From: Bradyrhizobium valentinum
GTDB lineage: Bacteria; Pseudomonadota; Alphaproteobacteria; Rhizobiales; Xanthobacteraceae
NCBI RefSeq assembly: GCF_001440405.1
Contig: NZ_LLXX01000067.1
Coordinates: forward strand, 340 to 64,339
Direction: 5' to 3'
DNA length: 64,000 nt
Each line of letters opens with the position of its first letter. Position 1 is the first letter of the stretch. The notes below the pieces were generated by a model. That model was not told the origin of the DNA. It saw nothing but the letters and a program-made list of their open reading frames with translations, and searched no databases. Both the position numbers and the translations under genes were made by a program. Below are positions 36,303-45,109 of the stretch, piece after piece.

Positions 36303-37379
36303 ATGCAAGATTTCGTCTACCAGAGCGCACCGATGCGGGTGGTGTTCGGCACCGGCACGTTGCGTCAATTGCCTGACGAATTGTCCCGCCTCGGTATCAC
36401 CCGCGTGCTCGTGCTGGCGACCCCACGGCAGAAAGACCTGGTCGCCGGCATCCGGGAGATGATCGGTGAACGCTTCGCCGGCGTTTTCACCGGCGCCGTC
36501 ATGCATACGCCCGTCGAGGTAACGGAACGGGCCATGGAAGCCATGCACGACGTGCGGGCCGATTGTCTCGTGGCGATCGGCGGCGGTTCGACAACCGGCC
36601 TCGGCAAGGCAATTGCGCTGCGCACCGACCTGCCGCAAATCGTGCTGCCGACCAGCTATGCCGGCTCGGAAATGACGCCGGTCGTCGGCCAGACCAGCGG
36701 CGGGATCAAGACCACGCAGTCGAGTCCGAAAATTCTTCCTCAAATCGTCATCTACGACGTCGACCTGACCATGACGATGCCGGCGGGATTGTCCGCGACA
36801 TCGGGCATCAACGCCATCGCGCATGCGGTCGAAGCGCTCTACGCGCGCGATCGTAATCCCGTGATATCGCTGATGGCGCAGGAGGGCATCGGCACGCTCG
36901 CGCGTGCGCTGCCAATAATTTGCGCCCAGCCGAATGACAGAGCCGCGCGCACCGACGCGCTCTATGGCGCCTGGCTCTGCGGCATCTGCCTCGGTGCCGT
37001 CGGCATGGCCCTGCATCACAAGCTCTGCCATACGCTGGGCGGATCGTTCAATCTGCCGCATGCAGAGACCCACACTGTCGTCCTCCCACATGCCCTCGCC
37101 TACAACGCGCCCGCCGCACCTGAAGCGATGGCGCGCATCGCCGACGCGCTTGGCGTGCCCGACCCGGCCCTCGGCCTCTACGATCTGGCGCGAAAGCTTG
37201 CTGCGCCGGCAGCGCTGCGCGAGATCGGCATGCCCGAGGCCGGCATCGACCAGGCCGCTAACCTCGCCGTGAAGAATCCCTACTGGAATCCGCGCCCCAT
37301 CGAGCGGGATGCGATCCGCGAATTAATCGCGCGGGCCTGGCGCGGCGAAGCTCCGCAAACCGCCCCCACGATCTCCTGA
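36303..37379 (+). CDS. graC: Maleylacetate reductase
   Basis: A 358-residue iron-type alcohol-dehydrogenase-fold enzyme that reduces maleylacetate to 3-oxoadipate. It has VFGTGTLRQLPDEL near the start, AIGGGSTTGLGKAIALRT (nucleotide loop), LPTSYAGSEMTPVVGQT, and metal-site His residues in NAIAHAVEALYA, HHKLCHTLGGSF and LPHAETHT. It is the last gene of the resorcylate operon. Its substrate would come from ring cleavage of hydroxyquinol, yet no hydroxyquinol dioxygenase gene is present in the window. Confidence 0.92.
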   Translation: MQDFVYQSAPMRVVFGTGTLRQLPDELSRLGITRVLVLATPRQKDLVAGIREMIGERFAGVFTGAVMHTPVEVTERAMEAMHDVRADCLVAIGGGSTTGLGKAIALRTDLPQIVLPTSYAGSEMTPVVGQTSGGIKTTQSSPKILPQIVIYDVDLTMTMPAGLSATSGINAIAHAVEALYARDRNPVISLMAQEGIGTLARALPIICAQPNDRAARTDALYGAWLCGICLGAVGMALHHKLCHTLGGSFNLPHAETHTVVLPHALAYNAPAAPEAMARIADALGVPDPALGLYDLARKLAAPAALREIGMPEAGIDQAANLAVKNPYWNPRPIERDAIRELIARAWRGEAPQTAPTIS

Positions 37380-37414
37380 AGAGAATGTGCTTCGCTTGAA
37401 AACGCTATGGCGCT

Positions 37415-38425
37415 TTACGCCGCGACCGGCTCTGCCGCGCGGTCCTCGACCAGCGCGATGGCATCGCGCAGCACATCGATGCCGGCCCCTGGCCTGACGC
37501 CGTTCTCCGCCAGATGGCGGCGAAAAGCGCGCGCGCCGGGGACGCCGTGAAAAGCGCCGACGAAGTGCCGCGTCATCGAATGCAGCTTTGCTCCCTGCGC
37601 CAACTGTTCTTCGATGTAGGGAAGCATCGCTTCGAATACATCCTTCATGGTGGCGTATGGTGCCGCCTCGCCGAACAATTCCGGATCGACGTCGAGCAAT
37701 CGCCAGGGCTCCTGATAGGCCGCCCGCCCCAACATCACGCCGTCGACATGGTCGAGATGCCGCTTCGCCACCGCGATGCTGCCGATGCCGCCATTGATGA
37801 TGACGGGCACCTCAGGCAGCGCGGCCTTCAGCCGGTAGACCCGGTCGTAATCGAGCGGCGGGATGTCACGGTTTTCCTTCGGCGACAATCCGTTGAGCCA
37901 GGCTTTTCGAGCGTGCACGATCAGCGCGTCAGCGCCCGCTGCGATCACGCCGCGCGCCAGCACGTCGAGCGCAATTTCCGGATCCTGATCATCGATGCCG
38001 ATCCGGCATTTGACGGTGACGGAAATCTTGACCGCGCGCTTCATGGCGGCAACGCCGTCGGCGACCAGCTCCGGCTCCGCCATCAGGCATGCCCCGAAGC
38101 GGCCGTCCTTCACCCGGTCGGACGGACAGCCGACATTGAGGTTGATTTCGTCATAGCCGAAATCCTCGCCGATCCTGGCTGCAGTCGCGAGATCGGCCGG
38201 CTCCGACCCGCCGAGCTGCAGCGCCACCGGATGCTCGCTTCGGTCAAAGCCGAGCAAACGCCTGCGGTCGCCATGAATGATGGCGCCGGTCGTCAGCATC
38301 TCCGTGTAGAGCCGGCCCCGCCGCGTCATCAGACGGTGGAAGACGCGGCAATGCCGATCGGTCCAGTCCATCATTGGCGCGACAGAGAAAAGGAAATCGT
38401 AGGATTTCGTAGTTTTTTCGGTCAT
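37415..38425 (-). CDS. dusA: tRNA-dihydrouridine(20/20a) synthase DusA
   Basis: A 336-residue FMN enzyme that reduces uridine in the tRNA D-loop. It has VAPMMDWTDRHCR (FMN-binding start), LNVGCPSDRVKDGRFGACLM with the catalytic Cys, VKCRIGIDDQD and a GGIGS phosphate site. The 5' end faces an integrase gene 134 bp away. dusA 5' ends are documented targets of a family of integrases, so the first codons (MTEKTTKSYDFLF) and the promoter may have been supplied by the inserted element. Confidence 0.95.
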   Translation of the reverse strand: MTEKTTKSYDFLFSVAPMMDWTDRHCRVFHRLMTRRGRLYTEMLTTGAIIHGDRRRLLGFDRSEHPVALQLGGSEPADLATAARIGEDFGYDEINLNVGCPSDRVKDGRFGACLMAEPELVADGVAAMKRAVKISVTVKCRIGIDDQDPEIALDVLARGVIAAGADALIVHARKAWLNGLSPKENRDIPPLDYDRVYRLKAALPEVPVIINGGIGSIAVAKRHLDHVDGVMLGRAAYQEPWRLLDVDPELFGEAAPYATMKDVFEAMLPYIEEQLAQGAKLHSMTRHFVGAFHGVPGARAFRRHLAENGVRPGAGIDVLRDAIALVEDRAAEPVAA

Positions 38426-38502
38426 TTCAGTTACTTAGAGATACTTCTGAGTTTTCCATTGTAGCTCGTTTTTTGGCCATTTTTGTCCATTTTTATACCC
38501 TT

Positions 38503-38541
38503 GGTACTGCGGCGCAGTACCGAAGACGCCCATGCAGTACC
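38503..38541. repeat. Inverted/direct repeats before the integrase gene
   Basis: GGTACTGC-GGC-GCAGTACC is a perfect palindrome at 38503-38521, and a third GCAGTACC lies at 38534-38541. Just upstream, GGCCATTTTT and GTCCATTTTT form a direct repeat at about 38475-38494. Clustered repeats beside an integrase gene at an insertion site are what integrase arm-type or regulator sites look like. Confidence 0.5.
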
Positions 38542-38559
38542 GTTGATGGAGCCTCCAAG

Positions 38560-39717
38560 ATGGGAACCGTCGTACCACGCAAGCGAAGCGATGGCTCTAC
38601 AGGATACCAAGCCCAGGTCCTCATCAAGCGAGCTGGTAAGATCGTTCATCGCGAAAATCGGACGTTCGATCGGCAACAGGCTGCCTCCGCTTGGCTCGAA
38701 AAGCGGGAGAAGGAACTTGCCAAGCCGGGCGCCCTCGAACGTCTCGAAGCGCCAGATCCCACCCTAACCACCGTTATCGACCGCTACACAGATGAATCGA
38801 TCAAGAAGATTGGTCGCACAAAGGCGCAGGTACTCCGAGCGATCAAGAACTACGACATAGCCAACAAGAGGTGTTCTGAAATCACAAGCACCGATGTGGT
38901 CGGATTTGCCAATGAACTGATAATTAAAGTAGCTCCGTCGACAGTCGGTAACTATCTCTCGCATTTGGCAGCCGTCTTTGCCGTAGCCAAGCCGGCATGG
39001 GCGTATCCACTTGATCAGACCGCAATGAAGGACGCCTTCGTAGTTGCGAAGCGCCTCGGTATTGCGAGCAAGAGCCGCGAGCGTGATCGGCGGCCGACTC
39101 TCGAAGAGCTCGACAAGATCATGGAATATTTCGGCGAGCGGTTGAACCGCCGACCATCCTCCATTCCGATGCAGAAGGTCATCGGGTTTGCGATATTTTC
39201 AACACGTCGACTGGAGGAGATTACACGGATCTCGTGGAAGGATCTTGACGCTGAAGGAAGTCGTGTTTTGGTCCGTGATATGAAGAACCCCGGAGAGAAG
39301 ATCGGGAATGATATATGGTGCGATCTTCCGCCGGAAGCGGTTCAGATAATTCTCTCAATGCCGAAGAGACGCGAAGAAATCTTTCCGTACTGCGGCGACA
39401 CTATCGGAACTAATTTTACCCGCGCGTGTCAGTTCCTTGAGATCATTGACTTGCATCTGCATGATCTTCGTCATGATGGTATTTCGAGGCTATTCGAAAT
39501 CGGTCGGAATATTCCTCAAGTAGCCGCGGTGTCGGGTCATCGCTCCTGGTCAAGTCTCAAGCGCTACACACACTTGCGCCAAACCGGCGACAAATATGCG
39601 GGATGGAAGTGGTTCTCAGTGCTAACAAGCTCAACCAGCACTCTCCGCGCTCCACCGAAGTACGCCTTTACTGAAGACTTCACGACTGGGTTGTTAGATC
39701 CCACGGCGCGCGGGTGA
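38560..39717 (+). CDS. Tyrosine site-specific integrase (dusA-associated)
   Basis: A 385-residue tyrosine recombinase. The N-terminal arm-binding part (MGTVVPRKRSDGSTGYQAQV) is followed by a SAM-like core-binding domain and a catalytic domain with Arg (FSTRRLEEITRISW), His-x2-Arg (LHDLRHDGISRLF), GHRSW and the nucleophile Tyr in LKRYTHLR. Base composition is visibly lower in GC than the backbone. The preferred ATG at 38560 gives the usual N-terminus; the frame is open from 38473. It points away from dusA and probably drove insertion of the element to its right. Confidence 0.92.
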   Translation: MGTVVPRKRSDGSTGYQAQVLIKRAGKIVHRENRTFDRQQAASAWLEKREKELAKPGALERLEAPDPTLTTVIDRYTDESIKKIGRTKAQVLRAIKNYDIANKRCSEITSTDVVGFANELIIKVAPSTVGNYLSHLAAVFAVAKPAWAYPLDQTAMKDAFVVAKRLGIASKSRERDRRPTLEELDKIMEYFGERLNRRPSSIPMQKVIGFAIFSTRRLEEITRISWKDLDAEGSRVLVRDMKNPGEKIGNDIWCDLPPEAVQIILSMPKRREEIFPYCGDTIGTNFTRACQFLEIIDLHLHDLRHDGISRLFEIGRNIPQVAAVSGHRSWSSLKRYTHLRQTGDKYAGWKWFSVLTSSTSTLRAPPKYAFTEDFTTGLLDPTARG

Positions 39718-39937
39718 TGGCGGAGCTGCCAGTGAGCGATAGACGAAGTCTCGATTGAAGCGGGTGAAGGGACAACCCCTCGTATTCAGCTTGGAAGTCG
39801 GAAAATCTTGTCGTGTTTTCAAAGGCCGTTCTGACATTCTCGGTGTTTTTGGCCCATTGAAATCATTGCAGAACTTGTCGTTATCAGAATGGCGGTTGCC
39901 AGCCCCATGGTCGCAATGAAAGATCCGTTTTGCGCCT

Positions 39938-40081
39938 CTACGGAAATCCGTGAAGTAAGGGTGGTAGCGCCTGTACCAGCAACACGGTGCTTCCGCCCAA
40001 CACGCTGGCACCCACGGCGAGCAGGGACAGGACACGCTCCCAAAGCATCTCGTTGCTGGCGACGTTATTCGAATTTGGCAT
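39938..40081 (-). CDS. Possible 47-residue membrane peptide
   Basis: An ORF from the ATG at 40081 gives a polar start (MPNSNNVASNEMLWERVLS) and then one hydrophobic helix (LLAVGASVLGGSTVLLVQAL). No good ribosome binding site is seen. A different frame immediately downstream also encodes a hydrophobic helix (FIATMGLATAILITTSSAMI) ending at 39819, so this could be a frameshifted two-helix protein. Confidence 0.25.
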   Translation of the reverse strand: MPNSNNVASNEMLWERVLSLLAVGASVLGGSTVLLVQALPPLLHGFP

Positions 40082-40385
40082 CTGTGCACCCGCTTCGTTC
40101 GTGTGACGCAGACGTCATAGACTGAGTCGCGGGATCGCCGAGCGGCGAAATTTGCCGGAAAATTAACCCCTGATTCACCGACTCGGACGCCCAGCCCCAT
40201 TGGTATTGGTGGCGGTTTGGGCCGCGTGCGGTTCGCTACCGATCCGGCGTCCCATATGGACGCTATCGAGCGACATCCAAGATAGAGAGGATCAGAACAG
40301 GTCCCTAGTCCGAGTCGGCATCCAGCACATCCTATCATTCAAATCTATGTAGCGGCCACGCAATCGCATGTCCCGAGGAGAAGTC

Positions 40386-40559
40386 ATGTCTGATGAATCC
40401 GAAGTGGGTAATCGAGCAATCGTCGAGACGATGAGCCACTGAGAGAGTGCTATCGGGGGTTCGAGTCGGAAGACCGCTACCGCCTTTCCCCACACGATCC
40501 TAATCTGCGATATTTCCTCCGATCGTCCGCCTAAAGTCACAGAAACTATCGAGGGATAG
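40386..40559 (+). pseudogene. Small ORF interrupted by an in-frame TGA
   Basis: GAGGAG precedes an ATG that opens MSDESEVGNRAIVETMSH, then a TGA at about 40440, then the same frame stays open for a further 38 codons (ESAIGGSSRKTATAFPHT onward) to a TAG. The good ribosome binding site and continued frame suggest a small gene broken by one stop. No homology is recognised. Confidence 0.3.
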
Positions 40560-40983
40560 GTTCAAATCACGGACGTGCAACCATCTCAAATTGCTGTTTC
40601 AGGCGGTAGCCTGACCGAAAAGACCTCAGGCCGAACGCCACGCGGGAGGCTCTGTTATAATCAAACTGTTAGTCTGCCTCCGCGGTCGATATTTCGCGAT
40701 CACCGCCCATCGGCTGAGGACCGAGCCTGCCTGCGCGTCCCAGGCGGTCTTGGGCAAAGTGACAAAGTTCGCTGCCTGCTTTCAATTCCGTGCGTCGCGA
40801 ACCAGCGGAGTCGGCCAGCGGTTACATGTTCGAACGCGACTCCCTCGCCGGCGGCGCAGGGCTTTGCCGGCAAACAGAGAGTGCTTCAGGAGATCTTTCA
40901 ACGTGCAGGTGTCTGGACACGGCGAACGCGCAATAAACGCTGCAAGCACTTCTGCAGCTATTCGCTGCCTAGCCGAAGTTGCC

Positions 40984-41016
40984 AAATAAAGGAACCAAGT
41001 TGCCTCGGTCCTTTAT
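40984..41016 (-). terminator. Probable terminator of the nickel-import operon
   Basis: AAATAAAGGAACC pairs with GGTCCTTTAT with one bulge, and the stop codon of the DUF4198 gene lies in the right arm. On the reverse strand the stem is followed only by a short U-containing tail, so strength is uncertain. Confidence 0.5.
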
Positions 41017-41798
41017 GGTCGTGTTGCTGAAGTATTGAACCAAAACGTGGCGTTGAAGATATCCGCGTCCGCGTGATCGGGCGTCGCCGATGGCGTCACC
41101 CTGTGATCGATTACTAGCAAATGTGGTCCGGCCTTCATAATAGGAACTGACGCAATGCCATCTGCGTCGGCGGCAAATCGAGGAATATCTTTCTCCGCTA
41201 CCGCTGTCACGCCGTCGCCCCGCTCGACGTTAGCACCGGGAAGCGGCTTGCCATGAAACAGCACCTTGAGGCGCAGAGTCTGCCCCGGCTTTGTCTTGTC
41301 GGGGTCGGACAGAGGCACGATTTCTAAATCGTGAGCAAGCACGTTTTCCCACGGTGCGTCCGGCCCAGTCAGCGCCTTGGCAAATTTCCCCGACCACATG
41401 CTATCTGCCGCATTAGGAACGAGGCGCCGCGTCGCGTTGCGATAAAGACCGTCGGCCGTCTTGATCCAGAATCCATTGTCGTAACGCGCTGCCAGCAAGA
41501 GATTTCCGCTGTCCGCGAAAGGCCTGGACACAACGACGGGGGCGCCGTGGTCCTGCGCTGGCGTCAGGTCGGACAACAGAGACGACGCGCCGGCGGGCGC
41601 TATCGCGACAAGATCGAGGATCTTGTCCGGCATGGTCGGGGGACGATCGTCTGGATGACCATAGTTGACGACGACGCGGCGCGAGGCAGCTTCACCGGAG
41701 AAGGTCAGCCAAACATCGTGGGCCGAAGCGAAGTTGGTCGGCGCCAGTGCGGCGGCGGCCAAAAGCAAAGCGCTGCGGATGCCAAATGGGTTGCTCAT
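41013..41798 (-). CDS. DUF4198 periplasmic protein (nickel uptake-associated)
   Basis: A 261-residue protein with a signal peptide (ALLLAAAALAPTNFASA) and a mature N-terminus HDVWLTFSGEA, the standard opening of DUF4198 proteins, where the exposed His may bind metal. DUF4198 genes often accompany nickel and cobalt transport genes. It overlaps the TonB receptor gene by ATGA, so the two are co-translated. A periplasmic metal-binding or transfer role is inferred from family and context. Confidence 0.85.
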   Translation of the reverse strand: MSNPFGIRSALLLAAAALAPTNFASAHDVWLTFSGEAASRRVVVNYGHPDDRPPTMPDKILDLVAIAPAGASSLLSDLTPAQDHGAPVVVSRPFADSGNLLLAARYDNGFWIKTADGLYRNATRRLVPNAADSMWSGKFAKALTGPDAPWENVLAHDLEIVPLSDPDKTKPGQTLRLKVLFHGKPLPGANVERGDGVTAVAEKDIPRFAADADGIASVPIMKAGPHLLVIDHRVTPSATPDHADADIFNATFWFNTSATRP

Positions 41799-44041
41799 TT
41801 AGTGACCAACGTTGAAGGGGCGGAAGCAACAGCGGTCGGAAAGCGATAGGTGAGCCCAGCGAGGACGACGACGGCCGGTTGCGCGCTGACGAAAATATCA
41901 GCCGAGCTCGCTCCCGTCGGATTGCCGAAATTGATTGCAGTTTCGCTCAGCCGATCACCGGGATACCACGTCGCCTGCGTGAATGCCGTCCAGCCGTCCG
42001 GCCAGGTGTAGGTCAGTTTGCCGGTGACGCGCGAGAACGGCGATGTCGTGATCAAGCCATCCTGCGTAAGGTTCTTCTTGCCGATGAATGTCACGTAGGC
42101 ACTACCCGACAGCGCTTGCGCATTCACGGTCGCAACGTTGAAGTCGACACCGATGTTGGCAACATAGTTCGGCACATTTGGAACGAAGAATGAGGGAGCC
42201 GCATCGAGCAATCGAGCCCGCACGTGGCTAAAGTTCGCGAACAAGGAGATGTTGTTTGCAGGTTCCTGAATGACGAAGAAGCGCCCGTCCAGATCGAACC
42301 CGTCGCGACGTGCCTTGCCCAGAAAGGTCACAGGAAGTCCGGGAGCCGCCTGAAATGATTCGTTTTGGGAGTCCGTCGTCCAATAGCTGCCGAGCAGCCT
42401 GAAACGGTCGAAGGTAAACTGAAGGCCGCCTTCCCTGCTGACAACCTTGAACGGCTGAATCCCGGGATTGCCGATCAGTTCAAGGGGCACGTCGATGCTG
42501 CGGAAACCCTGCCCGTAATTCGCAAACAGTTCAAGCCATTTCAGCGGGGTGATCGCGACGCCTACCTTCGGACTCGTAATGCCATTCGAGATATTCGGTG
42601 TACCGCCAGGCGTGATGCGGTCGTTGATATCATAGTAAAATTGGTCGAAGCGCCCACCGGCGGTGAACTTCAGCCATGACAACGGCTTGATCTGAACCTG
42701 GCCAAAGGCCGCGAGGTTGGTCTGGGTCAATCCGAGGTTGACCACCGGCGCTCCGGTCACCGCCCGGCCCGTGGTCGGCGCCTGGAAAGCGTTGATATTG
42801 TCTGAACGCCAACTGCTTCCGATCAGCACTTGCACCGGAATATCGTTACCGATGGCGCCAGTCCATACCTTGCTGACGCGCCCGCCGACCATTGTCCGGT
42901 CGTCGTGCTGCCATCGCTGCCCTCCGCCGAAATCAGCGTAACGGTTAGAATAGTTATGGCTGACGAACAGCGTGCCTTTGAGTTCCTGATCTTGTGCGCC
43001 GGACGCATAATTGACGACGAAATTCTCTAGCTGCTTGTTACCACCGTCGGTCGGATTGGTCGCGGAGCGCCCAGAGATCAACCCGGCTTCAATCGCGTCG
43101 CGGTTGGCGTAGCCGGGCGCACCGAAGGTCGTGCCATAGGCCTGCGCGCGAAATGAGACCGTAGCTCCGTCGGCGAGCGTCGTCGTCACCTTATTGAACG
43201 AATTGTAACGGTCAATGAAGCTGTTGTCGCGATAGCCGTCGGCACGATACCCCTCCAACGCGACGTAGGGCAGCCACGCGCCCTGCGTCGTGCTGTACGT
43301 GCCCAAACCGCGCGCGGTGCCTTGGGTGCCACCTGATATGCCGACACTCGCGAACGGTTCGGCGGTCTTGGTGGCGATGTTGACGGATCCGCCTAGATTG
43401 GAGTCGCCGTACTCGACTGCAAACGGACCGCGGACAATTTCGATGCTCTTGACGCTCTCGGGCAGCAGGATGTTCAGGTCCGCGTAGTTCGGCGTGTGAA
43501 GTGACGAAACTTCGTTCACCGGCACGCCGTCGATGTAATAGGCAAGGTCGCGCCCGTGCTCGGCTTCGGTGTACCCCCGAAGCGAGAGGCCGTGACCAAT
43601 CGCACCCTGCCCAAAATTAGAGACGTTGAAGCCTGGAAGCGATCGGAACAGATCGCCATAGGTGGCGACGGGCAGTTGGCTGATGCGGGGCGCATCCAGT
43701 ATGGTCGTCGCCGCGGGCAATGCCGTTACCGAACTCGATACGTCGCCACGCCCGGGGCTTGCCACTGGAGCACCCGAAATGCCGGGACGGGTTGGTTGTA
43801 GACTGGCAGGTCGGCTCCTTTGCGCGGTGCCACGGACGCTCGTCGTGCGCGCGGGCGGCTCCGGGCGTTGAGCCCGCTTCTTTGTCGCCTGATCGGGGGA
43901 AGTAATCGTTACCGGAGGAAGCAAGCTGGCTCCGGGTTCCGCCCGGACTACTTGTGCGTACGTCGGATGAGTCAGGACGACAATGGATGTGCCCGCGAAA
44001 AACAGGCGCCACGAACTTTCTATGCAATGCCGTGTCCGCAT
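41795..44041 (-). CDS. TonB-dependent outer-membrane receptor, probably for nickel
   Basis: A 748-residue receptor. A signal peptide (RLFFAGTSIVVLTHPTYAQ) is followed by a Pro/Arg-rich region and a plug domain with LPVATYGDLFRSLPGFNV and SLRGYTEAEHGRDLAYYIDG, then a 22-strand barrel. The start at 44041 places the signal peptide at the N-terminus; the frame is open farther upstream. The chain ends with GLTYRF followed by 14 extra residues instead of a terminal aromatic, which is unusual for barrel assembly. Nickel as substrate is inferred from the flanking NiCoT and DUF4198 genes, the urease operon and the NikR-like site. Confidence 0.88.
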   Translation of the reverse strand: MRTRHCIESSWRLFFAGTSIVVLTHPTYAQVVRAEPGASLLPPVTITSPDQATKKRAQRPEPPARTTSVRGTAQRSRPASLQPTRPGISGAPVASPGRGDVSSSVTALPAATTILDAPRISQLPVATYGDLFRSLPGFNVSNFGQGAIGHGLSLRGYTEAEHGRDLAYYIDGVPVNEVSSLHTPNYADLNILLPESVKSIEIVRGPFAVEYGDSNLGGSVNIATKTAEPFASVGISGGTQGTARGLGTYSTTQGAWLPYVALEGYRADGYRDNSFIDRYNSFNKVTTTLADGATVSFRAQAYGTTFGAPGYANRDAIEAGLISGRSATNPTDGGNKQLENFVVNYASGAQDQELKGTLFVSHNYSNRYADFGGGQRWQHDDRTMVGGRVSKVWTGAIGNDIPVQVLIGSSWRSDNINAFQAPTTGRAVTGAPVVNLGLTQTNLAAFGQVQIKPLSWLKFTAGGRFDQFYYDINDRITPGGTPNISNGITSPKVGVAITPLKWLELFANYGQGFRSIDVPLELIGNPGIQPFKVVSREGGLQFTFDRFRLLGSYWTTDSQNESFQAAPGLPVTFLGKARRDGFDLDGRFFVIQEPANNISLFANFSHVRARLLDAAPSFFVPNVPNYVANIGVDFNVATVNAQALSGSAYVTFIGKKNLTQDGLITTSPFSRVTGKLTYTWPDGWTAFTQATWYPGDRLSETAINFGNPTGASSADIFVSAQPAVVVLAGLTYRFPTAVASAPSTLVTK

Positions 44042-44104
44042 GATCCGGCAATCGAAATCGGTTGTATCTTTCGATAGCACAGCCTGGGCACGGTAACTGG
44101 GCAC

Positions 44105-44132
44105 GTATGTTGTTTCAACATAAATATCATAC
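44105..44132 (-). promoter_or_regulatory. NikR-like operator before the TonB receptor gene
   Basis: GTATGT-N16-TCATAC differs by one base from the NikR consensus GTATGA-N16-TCATAC, with exact spacing. It lies 64 bp upstream of the receptor start. A perfect smaller palindrome, ATGTTG-TTT-CAACAT, is nested inside, so another regulator is possible. No nikR gene is in the window. Confidence 0.7.
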
Positions 44133-44227
44133 CGAAGCGCACACGCCGATTCTTGTGCCACGCGGCACCACAATGCTCTCCATGCATTATTGCGACACCG
44201 CGCGCGCACCCAATCCGTGCGCCAGGG

Positions 44228-45064
44228 TCAATGGGGTTCCCAGATCGGCGCGTCCGTAAACAGACCGCCCTCGGCAAATCCGATGCCGTAGATCAGGACA
44301 GCTCCGAAGGCGAAACTGACCAGGCCCGATGCCACGCGGAGCCGCCAATTGAATTTGGGAAGATTGACAGCCGTGAACGTAAACGGCGCCGACAGGACCA
44401 GCGTGATTAGCATCATTCCGACGACAGTCCCGAGCCCGAACAGCAGTAGATACCCGAGCGCGGCCACCGGTTCGCGGATGATAGAAAGGATCATCAGGGC
44501 GACGGCGGCCGATCCTGCCAGGCCGTGCACGAGGCCGACCACGAAGGGTCGCAGCCAATGATAGAACGTGAACCTACCGAGCAAGCTGCGATCGAGCCGC
44601 GCCAGCGGCGTCTGCTCTTCGGCGTGTCCGTGCGCGCCGGGGCCGTGACCGTGCGGGTGCCGGTGCAAGTAGTCGCCGTGCGCATGGAGGTGATCGTGGA
44701 TGCCGAGTTCATGTACGCCGGGAGCGCCCGCATGCGCATGGGCCGCGCTGCCCGCGCGACCCATCCCTGCCAAGGTGAGAACGCCGAGCAGGACGAGCAT
44801 GACGCCGACGGCAAATTCCATCGACATGCCGAGCCGCGGCGGAATGACGACCCCGAACACGATAATTGCCGCGCCGACTGCCATGACCGTAACGGTGTGC
44901 CCGACGCCCCAGGCGGCGCCGATCAGCGCCGAACCCGCCACGCTGCGCTCGCGGCTGACGATTGTCGCAATGGCGACGACATGGTCGGCGTCGGTCGCAT
45001 GCCGCATCCCGAGCAAGAAGCCGAGAAGCAGGAAGGACGCGACATTCAGGGCGGCTTCGGTCAT
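44228..45064 (-). CDS. NiCoT-family nickel/cobalt permease
   Basis: A 278-residue inner-membrane transporter. Helix 2 carries the nickel-site signature RHATDADHV (His22, Asp27, His28). A second motif, GHTVTVMAVG, follows, then a cytoplasmic or periplasmic loop (about residues 108-152) very rich in His (HDHLHAHGDYLHRHPHGHG) that can collect metal. It is the first gene of the leftward operon permease, receptor, DUF4198, and 187 bp separate it from the receptor. Nickel rather than cobalt is favoured by the adjoining urease genes. Confidence 0.88.
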   Translation of the reverse strand: MTEAALNVASFLLLGFLLGMRHATDADHVVAIATIVSRERSVAGSALIGAAWGVGHTVTVMAVGAAIIVFGVVIPPRLGMSMEFAVGVMLVLLGVLTLAGMGRAGSAAHAHAGAPGVHELGIHDHLHAHGDYLHRHPHGHGPGAHGHAEEQTPLARLDRSLLGRFTFYHWLRPFVVGLVHGLAGSAAVALMILSIIREPVAALGYLLLFGLGTVVGMMLITLVLSAPFTFTAVNLPKFNWRLRVASGLVSFAFGAVLIYGIGFAEGGLFTDAPIWEPH

Positions 45065-45109
45065 TGCACACGTTTCAAGATGGCTACCTCGGCCGCACTA
45101 TGGTGCGTT

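Larger units (their letters stand above)
39718..41012. other. Gene-poor, lower-GC region after the integrase
   Basis: About 1.3 kb with no recognised gene. It holds two weak small ORFs (39938-40081 on the minus strand, 40386-40559 on the plus strand) and a hairpin at the right end. The composition resembles the integrase gene rather than the backbone, which fits the edge of a mobile element with decayed contents. Confidence 0.6.

Noticed and set aside
35682..37091. 469-codon minus-strand frame
   Set aside because: It is antisense to the MFS permease and maleylacetate reductase, both clearly recognised.
40455..40490. GGGGGTTCGAGTC, a tRNA T-arm look-alike
   Set aside because: No complementary second half of the T stem and no acceptor or anticodon stem can be formed around it.
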